Of a DNA stretch of 64,000 nucleotides, positions 33,762 to 43,182 are shown one piece after another. The notes beneath the pieces are model-generated. The model was not told where the DNA came from, searched no databases, and was given only the letters and a program-made list of their open reading frames with translations. Position 1 is the stretch's first letter, and the number at the start of each line of letters is the position of its first letter. This DNA is from Kitasatospora sp. NBC_01287 (GTDB lineage: Bacteria; Actinomycetota; Actinomycetes; Streptomycetales; Streptomycetaceae), in assembly GCF_026340565.1 (NCBI RefSeq), contig NZ_JAPEPB010000001.1:1860001-1924000 (forward strand), written 5' to 3'. The position numbers and the translations under genes were made by a program.

Positions 33762-34218
33762 GGACGCCGGGCCGCAGGAGCGCCCCCGCTCGAAGAGCTA
33801 CCCGGGCGAGGGGATCGAGGTCACCTTCGAACCCGGGCTCTGCCGCCACGCCGCCGAGTGCGTGCGCGGGCTGCCGGAGGTCTTCGACACCGCGCGGCGG
33901 CCGTGGATCACGGCGGACGCCGCGGATCCGGCGCGGGTCGCCGAGGTGGTGCGCCGCTGCCCGACCGGGGCACTGACCTACCGGTGGGCCGACGGGCGGG
34001 GCGAGGAGCCGCCGCGGCCGACCGAGGTGGTCCGCACCGCGGACGGCCGGCTGCTGCTCCGCGACGAGCTGCTGCTGGACGAGGAGGGCGCGGCGGCGGG
34101 CGCGAACCGCGCGCCGCGGCCGGCCGGCGGACGGCCTGCGACGCGCGCGATGCTCTGCGGCTGCGGGAGCAGCGGCGCGCAGCCGTACTGCGACCGAAGC
34201 GGCAGCTGCGGGCGCTGA
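33754..34218 (+). CDS. YjdI-type 4Fe-4S protein fused to an atypical CDGSH-like end
   Basis: 154 residues; GTG start overlapping the GNAT stop. N-terminal YjdI part: YPGEGIEVTFEPGLCRHAAE, CVRGLPEVFDTARRPWITAD, VVRRCPTGALTYRW (Cys ligands). After a variable linker comes a CDGSH-like end: AMLCGCGSSGAQPYCDRSGS-C. The C-x-C and P-Y-C-D ligands are there, but the normal Gly-Ser-His after Cys-Asp is Arg-Ser-Gly, so the His ligand is missing and the domain is cut short. The cluster may thus be 3-Cys ligated, or lost. Confidence 0.85.
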   Translation: MTEDAGPQERPRSKSYPGEGIEVTFEPGLCRHAAECVRGLPEVFDTARRPWITADAADPARVAEVVRRCPTGALTYRWADGRGEEPPRPTEVVRTADGRLLLRDELLLDEEGAAAGANRAPRPAGGRPATRAMLCGCGSSGAQPYCDRSGSCGR

Positions 34219-34297
34219 CCGGTCGGGTCGGCGCCGGGGCCGGCCCGACCGGCCCGAGCTGATCGGTACAGGTCAGCGGCGGACCGGTACAGGTCAA

Positions 34298-34328
34298 CGG
34301 CGGACCGCGCTGGGTGCGCGGTCCGCCG
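34298..34328. terminator. Bidirectional hairpin terminator
   Basis: Perfect 13-bp stem (34298-34310 / 34316-34328) with 5-nt loop between convergent genes. A ~21-bp direct repeat (GGTACAGGTCA(A/G)CGGCGGAC) stands just before it. Confidence 0.82.
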
Positions 34329-34356
34329 CCGTGGCCGGGGTGGGCCGAGGGCCGGG

Positions 34357-36906
34357 TCAGCCGGTGGCGGCCAGCTGCCAGCTCTGGTTGGCGCCGCCGT
34401 TCGGCGGCCACTGGATCGCCTGGGCGCCCAGGGTCAGGGACGCTCCGTCGATGTCGACCAGGTCGCCGTCCGAGCGCGCCTCCAGCGTGTAGCGGCCGTT
34501 GCCGGCCGGGACCACCAGCCACTGCTGCTCGGCGGCCCCGTTCGGCGTCCGCAGGTCGAGCTGGGTGCCGGGCAGGGGCCCCGCGCCGGGCACCTCCAGC
34601 GCCTTGCCGCTGGCCACACCGGTGATCGTGTAGTAGCCGTCACCGGTGGCGGTCAGCCGCCACTGCTGGTTGGCGCCGCCGTTGGCCGGCCACTGGATGA
34701 CCGGGGTGCCGTCGGCCGTTCCCTGGTTCGCCGCGTCCAGCAGCTGGCCGCTGTTGCCGTTGACCAGCCGGTAGGTGCCGTCCAGCGGGGTGCCGCCGCC
34801 CGGGGTGATGGTCAGGTCGCTGAACTGGGCGTTGTAGTAGCCGCCGGTGCCGAGCGCGATCTGGCCCGCGCCGTAGCTGGTGTCGGTGACGGTGGCCAGG
34901 ACGGTGCCGTCCAGCCGGGCGGTGATGGCGCTGCCTCGGAAGCTCAGCTCCAGGTGGTGCCAGGTGTTCAGACCGAGCGTGGCGACCTTGCCCGAGGCGA
35001 GGGTGGTGAAGCTCCAGCCCTGGCCGTCCTTGAGGATCGTCCAGCTGCCGTCGTCGCCGACCCGCAGGTTGTAGGCGTTCAGGCCGCCGTTGTTGCGGCC
35101 CTGGGTGCCGACCCGGCCGAGCAGCTCGGCGGTGCCGGAGTGTTCGAGCAGGGCGTCGACGCCGACCGTGTAGTCGGCCCAGCTCAGGTCGCCCATGGTG
35201 GTGTAGGGCTGGTCACCGGTCTCGTCGGTCCACCGGATCGGGGTGGTCGGGGCCTGCTGGCGCAGGCAGTTCCCGGTGCGGCCGCCGGCGCACGGCTCGG
35301 TCTCGAAGGCGCCGTTCATGCTGCTGAAGTAGCGGGCCTCCTGGCCGGTCGCGGTGCCGGCCAGGGTGTCCTGGTACGGCAGGGCCAGCGGGCCGCGCTG
35401 CGGGGAGGCGGCGGTGCCGGCGCCCTGGCCGGTGGTGGTCGTGACCGTGTAGATCCGGCCGGGCAGCAGGGTCAGCTGGTAGCCGCCGTCCGCCGCGGGG
35501 ACCAGGTCGGGGCCGGGCACCAGATGGGCGGTGGCGGAGCTGGAGGAGAAGTCGGTGGACCAGACGTGCAGCGGGCCGCCGGGCAGGCCGCCGGTGACGT
35601 GCAGGGTCGCGGTCTGCGGTCCGGTGGCGTCCATGGTCTCGAAGACGGTGCTCCAGGCGCCGCGGTCGGGGGACGCGTAGCTGACGTAGCTGCCGTTGGC
35701 CCGGTCGCCGGCCAGGTAGCCGGAGGCGGTGTCCAGGTACTGCCAGCCGGGGGCGGTGAACTGGCTGGTCTGCGCGATGGCCCAGGTGCCGCGGCCCACC
35801 GCGTAGGCGCCGGACCAGGGCTGGTTCGCCGTCACCAGGCCCATCGTGTTGAAGCCGAGGTTGGGGTAGAGGGCGGCGACCAGCGGCCAGTTGATGAAGG
35901 CCGTCAGTTTGCCGTCGAGGTAGCCCCGGTTCAGCGCCCGGGCGATCGGGGCGGCGCCGGTGTCGGCGTCCTCGGAGCCGTTCTCGCTGGCCCAGAGCGG
36001 CTTACCGGTGGCCAGCGCGTCGGGCGTGCTGGCGCAGCTGGTCATCGCGGACATGTAGCCGCAGGGGTAGTGGGTGCCGATGATGTCGACGGCGTCGTCG
36101 AACGCGGAGTCGTCGCGCATGGCGGTGGCGACCGCCCAGGTGTCGTCGGCGCCGACCACCTGGGTCGAACCGAGGCCCTTGGCCGCCAGGGTGGAGTGCA
36201 GGTTCTCGTACCAGGCGGCGTTGTAGCCGCGCTCGTTCCAGCCGCCGAGGTAGTCGATGGCCAGGCCGTGCTGGTGGGCGCAGCCGATCCAGGAGACCAG
36301 GTAGTCGACCATGTCCTGGGACCAGAAGTTGCCGTTGCCGATCCAGCCGGGGGCACCCCAGGAGAGGGCGTAGAGCTTGATCCCGGGGTTGCGGGCCTTG
36401 GCCTGCTCCATCAGCCACCACTCGTAGCCGTTGTCGCAGTCGACGACGCCGCGGGTGTGCTCGATGGAGGACTCGGCGCCGTCGGTGGAGTTGGTGTCGC
36501 CGCCGATCTCCACCTTGAGGATCTGCAGGGCCGCTCCGGAGCCGGGCTTGAAGAGGTAGTCGAGGATCTGGTCGCGCTGGGGCTCGGGGTAGTCGAGCAG
36601 CAGGCGTGAGTTGCCGCCGCCGCCGCTGATCGCGCCGACGCCGTCGAAGGTGCGGCCGGGTGAGCGGCCGTCGACCGTGATGGCGGTGGGGGCGATGGCA
36701 GCGGGGGCGGCGGCAGGGGCAGCGGCAGGGGCAGCAGCGGCAGCGGCAGCGAGCGTGGCCGAGGGGGCCGACGTGGCTGCGGCGGGCAGGGGGGTGGCTT
36801 GGGCCCGGGGGGTGAGCAGGGCCAGGCAGAGCGCGAGGACGGCCAGTGCGGCAGGGGCGGCGCCTCGGGGGCGGCGCTGGGGTGGGGTGCGGGGGTCGGT
36901 TCGCAT
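34357..36906 (-). CDS. Secreted GH59 galactocerebrosidase-like enzyme with ricin-type lectin domain
   Basis: 849 residues from ATG at 36906 (GGGAGG 11 nt upstream; an upstream in-frame ATG has no such site). Signal peptide, then an Ala/Pro-rich linker to about 75. GH59 core: FDGVGAISGGGGNSRLLLDY, PEPQRDQILDYLFKPGSGAA, ILKVEIGGDTNSTDGAESSI, YLGGWNERGYN with acid/base Glu225 and KPLWASENGSED with nucleophile Glu308. Then a beta-rich region as in GALC, and from about 715 a ricin-B/CBM13 domain with repeated QxW units (NGGANQQWRLTATG, NGAAEQQWLVVPAG, NGGANQSWQLAATG). It should release galactose from beta-galactosyl lipids or glycans outside the cell. Confidence 0.92.
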   Translation of the reverse strand: MRTDPRTPPQRRPRGAAPAALAVLALCLALLTPRAQATPLPAAATSAPSATLAAAAAAAPAAAPAAAPAAIAPTAITVDGRSPGRTFDGVGAISGGGGNSRLLLDYPEPQRDQILDYLFKPGSGAALQILKVEIGGDTNSTDGAESSIEHTRGVVDCDNGYEWWLMEQAKARNPGIKLYALSWGAPGWIGNGNFWSQDMVDYLVSWIGCAHQHGLAIDYLGGWNERGYNAAWYENLHSTLAAKGLGSTQVVGADDTWAVATAMRDDSAFDDAVDIIGTHYPCGYMSAMTSCASTPDALATGKPLWASENGSEDADTGAAPIARALNRGYLDGKLTAFINWPLVAALYPNLGFNTMGLVTANQPWSGAYAVGRGTWAIAQTSQFTAPGWQYLDTASGYLAGDRANGSYVSYASPDRGAWSTVFETMDATGPQTATLHVTGGLPGGPLHVWSTDFSSSSATAHLVPGPDLVPAADGGYQLTLLPGRIYTVTTTTGQGAGTAASPQRGPLALPYQDTLAGTATGQEARYFSSMNGAFETEPCAGGRTGNCLRQQAPTTPIRWTDETGDQPYTTMGDLSWADYTVGVDALLEHSGTAELLGRVGTQGRNNGGLNAYNLRVGDDGSWTILKDGQGWSFTTLASGKVATLGLNTWHHLELSFRGSAITARLDGTVLATVTDTSYGAGQIALGTGGYYNAQFSDLTITPGGGTPLDGTYRLVNGNSGQLLDAANQGTADGTPVIQWPANGGANQQWRLTATGDGYYTITGVASGKALEVPGAGPLPGTQLDLRTPNGAAEQQWLVVPAGNGRYTLEARSDGDLVDIDGASLTLGAQAIQWPPNGGANQSWQLAATG

Positions 36907-37086
36907 CAGGGTGCAGTCCTCCCGTGGTTCGCCGTGGGGGAATGTGCGCGGGTGTCGCGAAAACGAACGCAACTGAGCAAAATCACACAGTAGGGAGGGT
37001 GCGATGGGGCGTCAAGGATTGTGTACGGGTTGGCAGTTGGGCGTGTCGCCGTGACGGATGACGGATGTCAGTCGACAGATGAGCGA

Positions 37087-37108
37087 TGACAGTATTTGAA
37101 ATCTGTCA
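37087..37108. promoter_or_regulatory. Near-palindromic operator upstream of aldo/keto reductase gene
   Basis: TGACAGTATTTGAAATCTGTCA: arms TGACAG/CTGTCA and inner ATTT/AAAT around G with one extra T. Located 57 bp before the aldo/keto reductase start. Probably the target of the TetR-type regulator encoded just downstream (38294), which is inference. Confidence 0.6.
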
Positions 37109-37165
37109 GCCGTCATGCCAAAGTTGTCATCAAGACGCCCGACCCCCGTCCCCTCGGAGCCTCAG

Positions 37166-38200
37166 ATGACCGCCGTCACCACCCGCAAGCTCGGCCGCAC
37201 CGGCCCCACCACCTCCGCCATCGGCCTCGGCGCGATGGGCATGTCCGACCTCTACGGCCCGGCCGACGAGGCCGAGAGCATCGCGACCATCCACGCCGCC
37301 CTCGACGCCGGGATCACCCTGATCGACACCGGCGACTTCTACGGCATGGGCCACAACGAGTTGCTGATCCACGACGCGCTGCGCGGCCGCGACCGCGCCG
37401 CCGTCCAGCTCAGCGTGAAGTTCGGCGCCCAGCGCGGCCCGGACGGCGCCTGGCTCGGCTACGACGCGAGCCCCGCCGCCACCAAGACCGCCCTCGCCTA
37501 CACGCTGCGGCGCCTGCGCACCGACTACATCGACGTCTACCGCCCGGCCCGGCTCGACCCGAACGTGCCGGTCGAGGAGACGGTGGGCGCCATCGCCGAG
37601 CTGGTGAAGGCCGGCTACGTACGCCACATCGGCCTCTCCGAGGTGGGCGCCGCGACCCTGCGCCGCGCCGCCCAGGTACACCCGATCAGTGACCTGCAGA
37701 TCGAGTACTCGCTGATCTCCCGCGGCCCGGAGGCAGAGGTGCTGCCCACCGCCCGCGAGCTGGGCATCGGCGTGACCGCCTACGGCGTGCTCTCCCGCGG
37801 CCTGCTCAGCGGCCACTGGTCGCCGCAGCGCGAGCTGGCCGGCACCGACTTCCGCGGCTTCAGCCCACGCTTCCAGGGCGAGAACCTGGCCCACAACCTG
37901 ACCCTGGTCGAGGCACTGCGGGCGATCGCCGAGGCCAAGGGCGCCAGTGTGGCGCAGGTCGCGATCGCCTGGGTCGCCGCCCAGGGCGAGGACATCGTGC
38001 CGCTGGTCGGCGCCCGCCGCCGCGAGCGCCTCACCGAGGCACTCGGTGCCCTCGACGTGCGGCTGGAGGCCGCCGACCTCGCGGCCATCGAGGCGGCCGT
38101 CCCTGCCGGGGCCGCGGCCGGCGACAGGTACGCTGCGGCACAGATGGCCCACCTCGACAGCGAGCAGAGCGAGCAGCACGGCACGCCCCGCGAGCACTGA
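37166..38200 (+). CDS. Aldo/keto reductase
   Basis: 344 residues; ATG with GGAG upstream. TIM-barrel NADPH oxidoreductase: KLGRTGPTTSAIGLGAMGMS, Asp54 and Tyr59 in TLIDTGDFYGMG, Lys85 in SVKFG, RRLRTDYIDVYRPARLDPNV, VRHIGLSEVGAATL, YSLISRGPEAEVLPTARELG, ending with VPLVGARRRERLTEALGALD. The His normally found after DVY-x is replaced as in the PAR subgroup. Substrate (a small aldehyde or ketone) unknown. Followed after 93 bp by a TetR gene on the same strand. Confidence 0.93.
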   Translation: MTAVTTRKLGRTGPTTSAIGLGAMGMSDLYGPADEAESIATIHAALDAGITLIDTGDFYGMGHNELLIHDALRGRDRAAVQLSVKFGAQRGPDGAWLGYDASPAATKTALAYTLRRLRTDYIDVYRPARLDPNVPVEETVGAIAELVKAGYVRHIGLSEVGAATLRRAAQVHPISDLQIEYSLISRGPEAEVLPTARELGIGVTAYGVLSRGLLSGHWSPQRELAGTDFRGFSPRFQGENLAHNLTLVEALRAIAEAKGASVAQVAIAWVAAQGEDIVPLVGARRRERLTEALGALDVRLEAADLAAIEAAVPAGAAAGDRYAAAQMAHLDSEQSEQHGTPREH

Positions 38201-38293
38201 GCCGACCGGCCCGCTCCCCCGGCACACCGCCCCGGGAGCAGGCCGCCCCCACCGTCAGCCGTACCCGCCGGACCAGTAAGGACGTAGCACTCC

Positions 38294-38923
38294 GTGACCA
38301 CCGACAGCAGTCTCACCCCCGAGCAGATCCTCACCGCGGCCGAGGACGTGCTGCGGCGGTTCGGCCCGGCCAAGGCGACCGTGGTGGACATCGCGCGCGC
38401 CCTCGGGGTGAGCCACGGCAGCGTCTACCGGCACTTCCCCAGCAAGGCCGCGCTGCGCGAGGCGGTCACCCAGCGCTGGCTGGACCAGGCGCACGACGCC
38501 CTGCAGTCGATCACCGTGGAGACCGGACCGGCCGGCGAGCGGCTGCACCGCTGGCTGGCCACCCTGTTCGCGGCCAAGCGCAAGAAGGCGCTGGACGACC
38601 CCGAGCTCTTCGCCACCTACCTGGCCCTGGTCGCCGAGCACAGCGCCACCGTGGACGCGCACCTTGAGACGCTCACCGGCCAGATCGCGCACATCGTCCA
38701 GGACGGGATCTGGCAGGGCGAGTTCAGCGCGGTGCCGGTCCAGGCCGCGGCCCGCTCGGTGTTCCAGGCCAGCGCGCACTTCCACGACCCCGCGCACGCC
38801 GCCGAGTGGACCGACGCGCGCCGCTCGACCGCCGACTTCGAGGCGCTCTGGGCGCTGCTGCACGCCGGCCTGCGCGGTCGCTGGGGCGGCGCCGAGTCCA
38901 CGCAGCGCCCGGCCGCGAAGTGA
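38294..38923 (+). CDS. TetR-family transcriptional regulator
   Basis: 209 residues; GTG start with AAGGA upstream. Helix-turn-helix at 10-58: ILTAAEDVLRRFGPAKATVV, DIARALGVSHGSVYRHFPSK, AALREAVTQRWL. C-terminal TetR ligand-binding part resembles the TetR_C family with WLATLFAAKRKKALDDPELF. Likely controls the aldo/keto reductase gene and itself via 37087-37108. Confidence 0.9.
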   Translation: MTTDSSLTPEQILTAAEDVLRRFGPAKATVVDIARALGVSHGSVYRHFPSKAALREAVTQRWLDQAHDALQSITVETGPAGERLHRWLATLFAAKRKKALDDPELFATYLALVAEHSATVDAHLETLTGQIAHIVQDGIWQGEFSAVPVQAAARSVFQASAHFHDPAHAAEWTDARRSTADFEALWALLHAGLRGRWGGAESTQRPAAK

Positions 38924-39492
38924 CCACGCGCCTGTGACCAGCTGGATGTGACGGAAAGTCAGGCCGCTGCCACAGCAGAGCCGTTCACCCACCGACCATC
39001 CGCCAACCATCCGCCGATCAGTGGGACCTTTCCGAAACGTCCCACTGATCAGCCGGGTTGAGGATTTCCTCCAGGTAAAGGATCGTTCCGGCGCCTTGCC
39101 GCTCACGGTAAACGCACACTAACGTCAGCCCCACACCAGCCCGCCCCTCACCGCGGACCGGTGCGGGGCCTTCTGCTGTCATGGCCTTGACATCCCACAG
39201 GGTGTCATGAGCCTGCCAGCGGCAGACCCCCGTTCGCGCACTCGCTCCCCCACCCGCGTGCGCGGCCCGCGGTAGGCGGTCCGCCCGCGCCGTACAGATC
39301 AGCGCGTCCGCACGTCACCAGCACCGACCGCACCGCCGACGGCATGCACTCGCCTGCGGTGCGTCCGGCCCGCGGCCACCAGCCGCCGGGCCGTCCGCAC
39401 GTGCCGAGATCCACCAGCACGGGCCCGCCCCGGTCCGCGGCCTCACCCCAGGCCGACCGGGCGCCGCCCTGACCCCCACGGAGGGTTCTCTC
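38924..39492. other. Intergenic region with hairpin; leader of the S53 protease gene
   Basis: No gene. A perfect 12-bp inverted repeat (39016-39027 / 39039-39050, 11-nt loop) near the TetR end is either a terminator or an operator. The remaining 440 bp form a long 5' region before the protease gene; nothing clear was recognised in it. Confidence 0.5.
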
Positions 39493-41742
39493 TTGCGCAC
39501 CCACACCTCGGCCGGTCCACGCCCGCGCAAACTGCGCGCGCTGACCGCCGTACTGCCGACCACCGCGCTCGCCGCGCTGGGCCTGCTCGCCCCGACCGCG
39601 CACGCGGCCACCACGCAGAGCGCCGCCTCGGACACGGTCCAGCGGGTCTGTGCCGCTCCGACGCACCCGGACGAGATGGCCTGTCTCGCGCTGAAGCGCA
39701 CGAACGTCGTCGAGCCCAACCTGGCGTCGCCGAACGCCACCCCGTCCGGCTACGGCCCGAGCGACCTGTCCTCGGCCTACGCACTGCCCAGCGGCGCGGG
39801 TGGCGGCCAGACCGTCGCCATCGTGGATGCGCAGGACGACCCGAACGCCGAGTCGGACCTGGCCACCTACCGGTCCACCTACGGCCTGCCCGCCTGCACC
39901 ACGGCGAACGGCTGCTTCAAGAAGATCGCCGAGGACGGTAGCACCAACTACCCGACGGGCGACACCGGGTGGGCCGGCGAGATCTCGCTCGACGTCGACA
40001 TGGTCAGCGCCGTCTGCCCGAACTGCCACATCCTGCTGGTCGAGGCCACCTCCGCGAACATGGACGACCTGGGCACCGCGGTCAACCAGGCCGTCTCGCA
40101 GGGCGCGAAGTTCGTCTCCAACAGCTACGGCGGGTCCGAGGACTCCACCGACACCAGCTCGGACAGCAGCTACTTCAACCACCCGGGCGTGGCGATCACC
40201 GTCTCCTCCGGTGACGAGGCCTACGGCGCCGAGTACCCGGCCGCCTCGCAGTACGTCACCGCGGTCGGCGGCACCTCGCTGAGCAAGGCGTCCAACTCCC
40301 GCGGTTGGAGCGAGTCGGTCTGGTCCACCTCCAGCACCGAGGGCGGCGGCTCCGGCTGCTCGGCGTACGACGCCAAGCCCAGCTGGCAGAAGGACACCGG
40401 CTGCTCGAAGCGGACCATCGCGGACGTCTCCGCGGTCGCAGACCCGGCCACCGGTGTCGCGGTCTACCAGACCTACGGCGGCTCCGGCTGGGACGTCTAC
40501 GGCGGCACCAGCGCCTCGTCCCCGATCATCGCCTCGGTCTACGCGCTGGCGGGCACCCCGGCGGCGGGCAGCTACCCGTCCTCGTACCCCTACGCCCACA
40601 CCAGCAACCTGAACGACGTGACCACCGGTAACAACGGCACCTGCTCGCCGACCTACCTGTGCACCGCGGGCCCCGGCTACGACGGCCCGACCGGCCTGGG
40701 CACCCCGGCCGGCACCGCTGCCTTCGCCTCCGGCACCTCCACCGGCAACACGGTGACGGTGACCAACCCGGGTAGCCAGAGCGGCAAGGCCGGCACCGCC
40801 GTCAGCCTGCAGCTCTCCGGCACCGACTCCGCCTCGGGCCAGACCCTGAGCTACACCGCGACCGGCCTGCCGGCCGGCCTGTCGATCAGCTCCTCGGGCC
40901 TGATCTCCGGCACCCCGACCACCGCGGGCACCTCCTCGGTCACGGTCACCGCCAAGGACTCCACCGGCGCCACCGGCTCGACCACCTTCTCCTGGACCGT
41001 CTCCTCGGCCACCGGCAACACCGTGACCGTGACCAGCCCCGGCAACCAGTCCGGCACCGTCGGCACCGCGGTCAGCCTGCAGGTCTCCGGCACCGACTCC
41101 GCCTCGGGCCAGAGCCTGAGCTACTCGGCCACCGGCCTGCCGGCCGGCCTGTCGATCAGCTCCTCGGGCCTGATCTCCGGCACCCCGACCACCGCCGGCA
41201 CCTCCTCGGTGACCGTCACCGCCAAGGACTCCACCGGCGCCACCGGCTCGGCGACCTTCTCCTGGACCGTCGCGGCCGGCACCGGCTGCACCGGCGGCGG
41301 CCAGCTGCTCGGCAACGCCGGCTTCGAGACCGGCACCGCCTCGCCCTGGACCGCCAGCGCCGGCGTGATCGACAACTCCTCCTCCGAGCCCGCCCACTCG
41401 GGCAGCTGGAAGGCCTGGCTGGACGGCTACGGCACCACCCACACCGACACCCTCTCGCAGACCGTCACCATCCCGGCCGGCTGCAAGGCGACCTTCAGCT
41501 TCTGGCTGCACATCGACACCGCCGAGACCGGCACCACGGCCTACGACAAGCTCGCCGTGACCGCCAACGGCACCAACCTCGCCACCTACTCCAACGTGAA
41601 CGCGAACACCGGCTACGTGCAGAAGTCCTTCGACCTCTCCTCCTACGCCGGCAAGTCCGTCACCCTGAAGTTCACCGGCACCGAGGACTCCTCGCTGCAG
41701 ACCAGCTTCGTGATCGACGACACCGCGCTCAACGCCAGCTGA
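39493..41742 (+). CDS. Secreted S53 (sedolisin-like) protease with two Ig-like repeats
   Basis: 749 residues; TTG start with GGAGG 8 nt upstream. Signal peptide 1-38 (AHA). Sedolisin-like core: [60 protein letters not shown] (Glu and Asp of the triad), [18 protein letters not shown], and [20 protein letters not shown] with the catalytic Ser. Two near-identical ~90-residue He_PIG-type Ig modules follow (from residues 419 and 509), each with [18 protein letters not shown]. Last 125 residues form a carbohydrate-binding-like beta-sandwich. Lacks a clear pro-domain of usual size. Confidence 0.9.
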   Translation: MRTHTSAGPRPRKLRALTAVLPTTALAALGLLAPTAHAATTQSAASDTVQRVCAAPTHPDEMACLALKRTNVVEPNLASPNATPSGYGPSDLSSAYALPSGAGGGQTVAIVDAQDDPNAESDLATYRSTYGLPACTTANGCFKKIAEDGSTNYPTGDTGWAGEISLDVDMVSAVCPNCHILLVEATSANMDDLGTAVNQAVSQGAKFVSNSYGGSEDSTDTSSDSSYFNHPGVAITVSSGDEAYGAEYPAASQYVTAVGGTSLSKASNSRGWSESVWSTSSTEGGGSGCSAYDAKPSWQKDTGCSKRTIADVSAVADPATGVAVYQTYGGSGWDVYGGTSASSPIIASVYALAGTPAAGSYPSSYPYAHTSNLNDVTTGNNGTCSPTYLCTAGPGYDGPTGLGTPAGTAAFASGTSTGNTVTVTNPGSQSGKAGTAVSLQLSGTDSASGQTLSYTATGLPAGLSISSSGLISGTPTTAGTSSVTVTAKDSTGATGSTTFSWTVSSATGNTVTVTSPGNQSGTVGTAVSLQVSGTDSASGQSLSYSATGLPAGLSISSSGLISGTPTTAGTSSVTVTAKDSTGATGSATFSWTVAAGTGCTGGGQLLGNAGFETGTASPWTASAGVIDNSSSEPAHSGSWKAWLDGYGTTHTDTLSQTVTIPAGCKATFSFWLHIDTAETGTTAYDKLAVTANGTNLATYSNVNANTGYVQKSFDLSSYAGKSVTLKFTGTEDSSLQTSFVIDDTALNAS

Positions 41743-41775
41743 CATCTCGTCAGTAGATCGACCGGTTCCACACCC

Positions 41776-41804
41776 AAGGGCCGCGGCTGTACGCCGCGGC
41801 CCTT
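41776..41804. terminator. Hairpin terminator after S53 gene
   Basis: Perfect 12-bp stem AAGGGCCGCGGC / GCCGCGGCCCTT with 5-nt loop, 34 bp after the stop. Confidence 0.82.
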
Positions 41805-41936
41805 CGGGCTGTCCGTGCTTTCCACGCCGTCCGGGCTGTCCGGGCTGTCCGGCCGCCCGGGGCGCGGGCGTTCGGGCTCCGCACGGAAGCGGGCACGCGC
41901 AAGGACGCGGATCCGTGGGGGCGGCGCTGGAAGCCG

Positions 41937-42203
41937 TCAGCGGCGGGAGTTGCCGAAGAAAAGGCGGTAGAGGACCAGCAGGACCAGGGCGCCCACGATG
42001 GCGGAGCCCCAGGTCGCGGGGTCGAAGAAGTGCTTGGCGACCGGCCGGTGCAGGAAGTGCGCGGAGAGCCAGCCCCCGACGAACGACCCCGCGACGCCGA
42101 TCAGCGTGGTGACGATGAAGCCCCCCGGGTCACGCCCGGGCAGCAGCAGTTTGGCGATGGCTCCGGCCAGCAGGCCGAGCACGATCCAACCGACGATGCC
42201 CAT
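41937..42203 (-). CDS. GlsB/YeaQ/YmgE-family membrane protein
   Basis: 88 residues with three membrane segments: MGIVGWIVLGLLAGAIAKLL, LPGRDPGGFIVTTLIGVAGS-FVGGWLS, and ATWGSAIVGALVLLVLYRLF. Typical transglycosylase-associated / stress-response small membrane protein; exact role unknown. Confidence 0.93.
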   Translation of the reverse strand: MGIVGWIVLGLLAGAIAKLLLPGRDPGGFIVTTLIGVAGSFVGGWLSAHFLHRPVAKHFFDPATWGSAIVGALVLLVLYRLFFGNSRR

Positions 42204-42465
42204 GTCTCTTCCCCTCTCTTCACTGTCCTGTTCTCGCGGCGCACTGCCGTTCGGGACGCGCGACGCCGGGCGCTCGGTTGCGTACCCGGGTCCGGGCGCT
42301 TCATGCGGGGCCCGGTGCGGGCGGCCGAGTCATGCGCGGGCGCTTGAGCGGGCGCTTCATGAGAGAACTCTCATCCGCGCGTGCGACCGTGGGCGGCCCG
42401 CCGGCCAGAGCCGCGGACGGAGCGGCGGAGCGGGCCGAGTCGGGACAGTCGAGTGAGGAGCGCCG

Positions 42466-43182
42466 ATGACCAGCGGTGACAGTGTCGGGCGGGTACTGGT
42501 CGTGGACGATGACGACACGATCCGCCGCTCGCTGGAGCGCGGGCTGCGGCTGAGCGGCTTCGCCGTTCGCTCGGCCGGAGGCGGCCGAGCCGCGTTGGAA
42601 CTGTGCGCCGCCGAGCCGCCGGACGTGCTGGTGCTCGACGTCTCGATGCCGGATCTGGCCGGCACCGAGGTCTGCCGGATCCTGCGCGAGCAGGGCAGCG
42701 ACACCCCGGTGCTGATGCTCTCCGCCCTGGACGAACTGGCCGACCGGGTAGCCGGGTTGCAGGCCGGGGCGGACGACTACCTGGTCAAGCCGTTCGCCCT
42801 GGAGGAGTTGGTGCTGCGACTGCGCGCGCTGCTGCGCCGCCGCCCTCCGGTCACCGACGACGTGCTGCGGGTCGGCCCGCTGGAGATCGCGCCCGGCACC
42901 CGCGAGGTGCGCCGGGACGGCGAGCCGCTGCGGCTGACCCGCCGCGAGTTCGAGCTGCTGGAGCAACTGGCCCGCAACGCCGGCCTGGTGCTCACCCGGG
43001 ACCAGTTGCTGGACCGGGTCTGGGGCTACGACTTCGACGTGCGGACCGACGCCGTCGACACCTTCATCAGCTACCTGCGCCGCAAACTGGAGGAGGGCGG
43101 GCGGCCGCGCCTGATCCACACCGTGCGCGGCGTGGGCTTCGTGCTGCGGGTCCCCGGCACCGACGGTGGAGCCGCCCGATGA
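42466..43182 (+). CDS. OmpR/PhoB-family response regulator
   Basis: 238 residues. Receiver: VLVVDDDDTIRRSLERGLRL, Asp58 in DVLVLDVSMPDLAGTEV, LMLSALDELADRVAGLQAGA, DDYLVKPFALEEL. C-terminal winged helix: RDGEPLRLTRREFELLEQLA, DQLLDRVWGYDFDVRTDAVD, TFISYLRRKLEEGGRPRLIH, TVRGVGFVLR. Similar to PrrA/MprA-like regulators. ATGA overlap with the histidine kinase. Confidence 0.95.
   Translation: MTSGDSVGRVLVVDDDDTIRRSLERGLRLSGFAVRSAGGGRAALELCAAEPPDVLVLDVSMPDLAGTEVCRILREQGSDTPVLMLSALDELADRVAGLQAGADDYLVKPFALEELVLRLRALLRRRPPVTDDVLRVGPLEIAPGTREVRRDGEPLRLTRREFELLEQLARNAGLVLTRDQLLDRVWGYDFDVRTDAVDTFISYLRRKLEEGGRPRLIHTVRGVGFVLRVPGTDGGAAR

Noticed and set aside
39205-41745. Long minus-strand frame opposite the S53 protease (and a like one opposite the chitinase at 53709-55856)
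   Set aside because: Gly/Val/Arg-rich antisense shadows of the real genes with no start signal or family motif.
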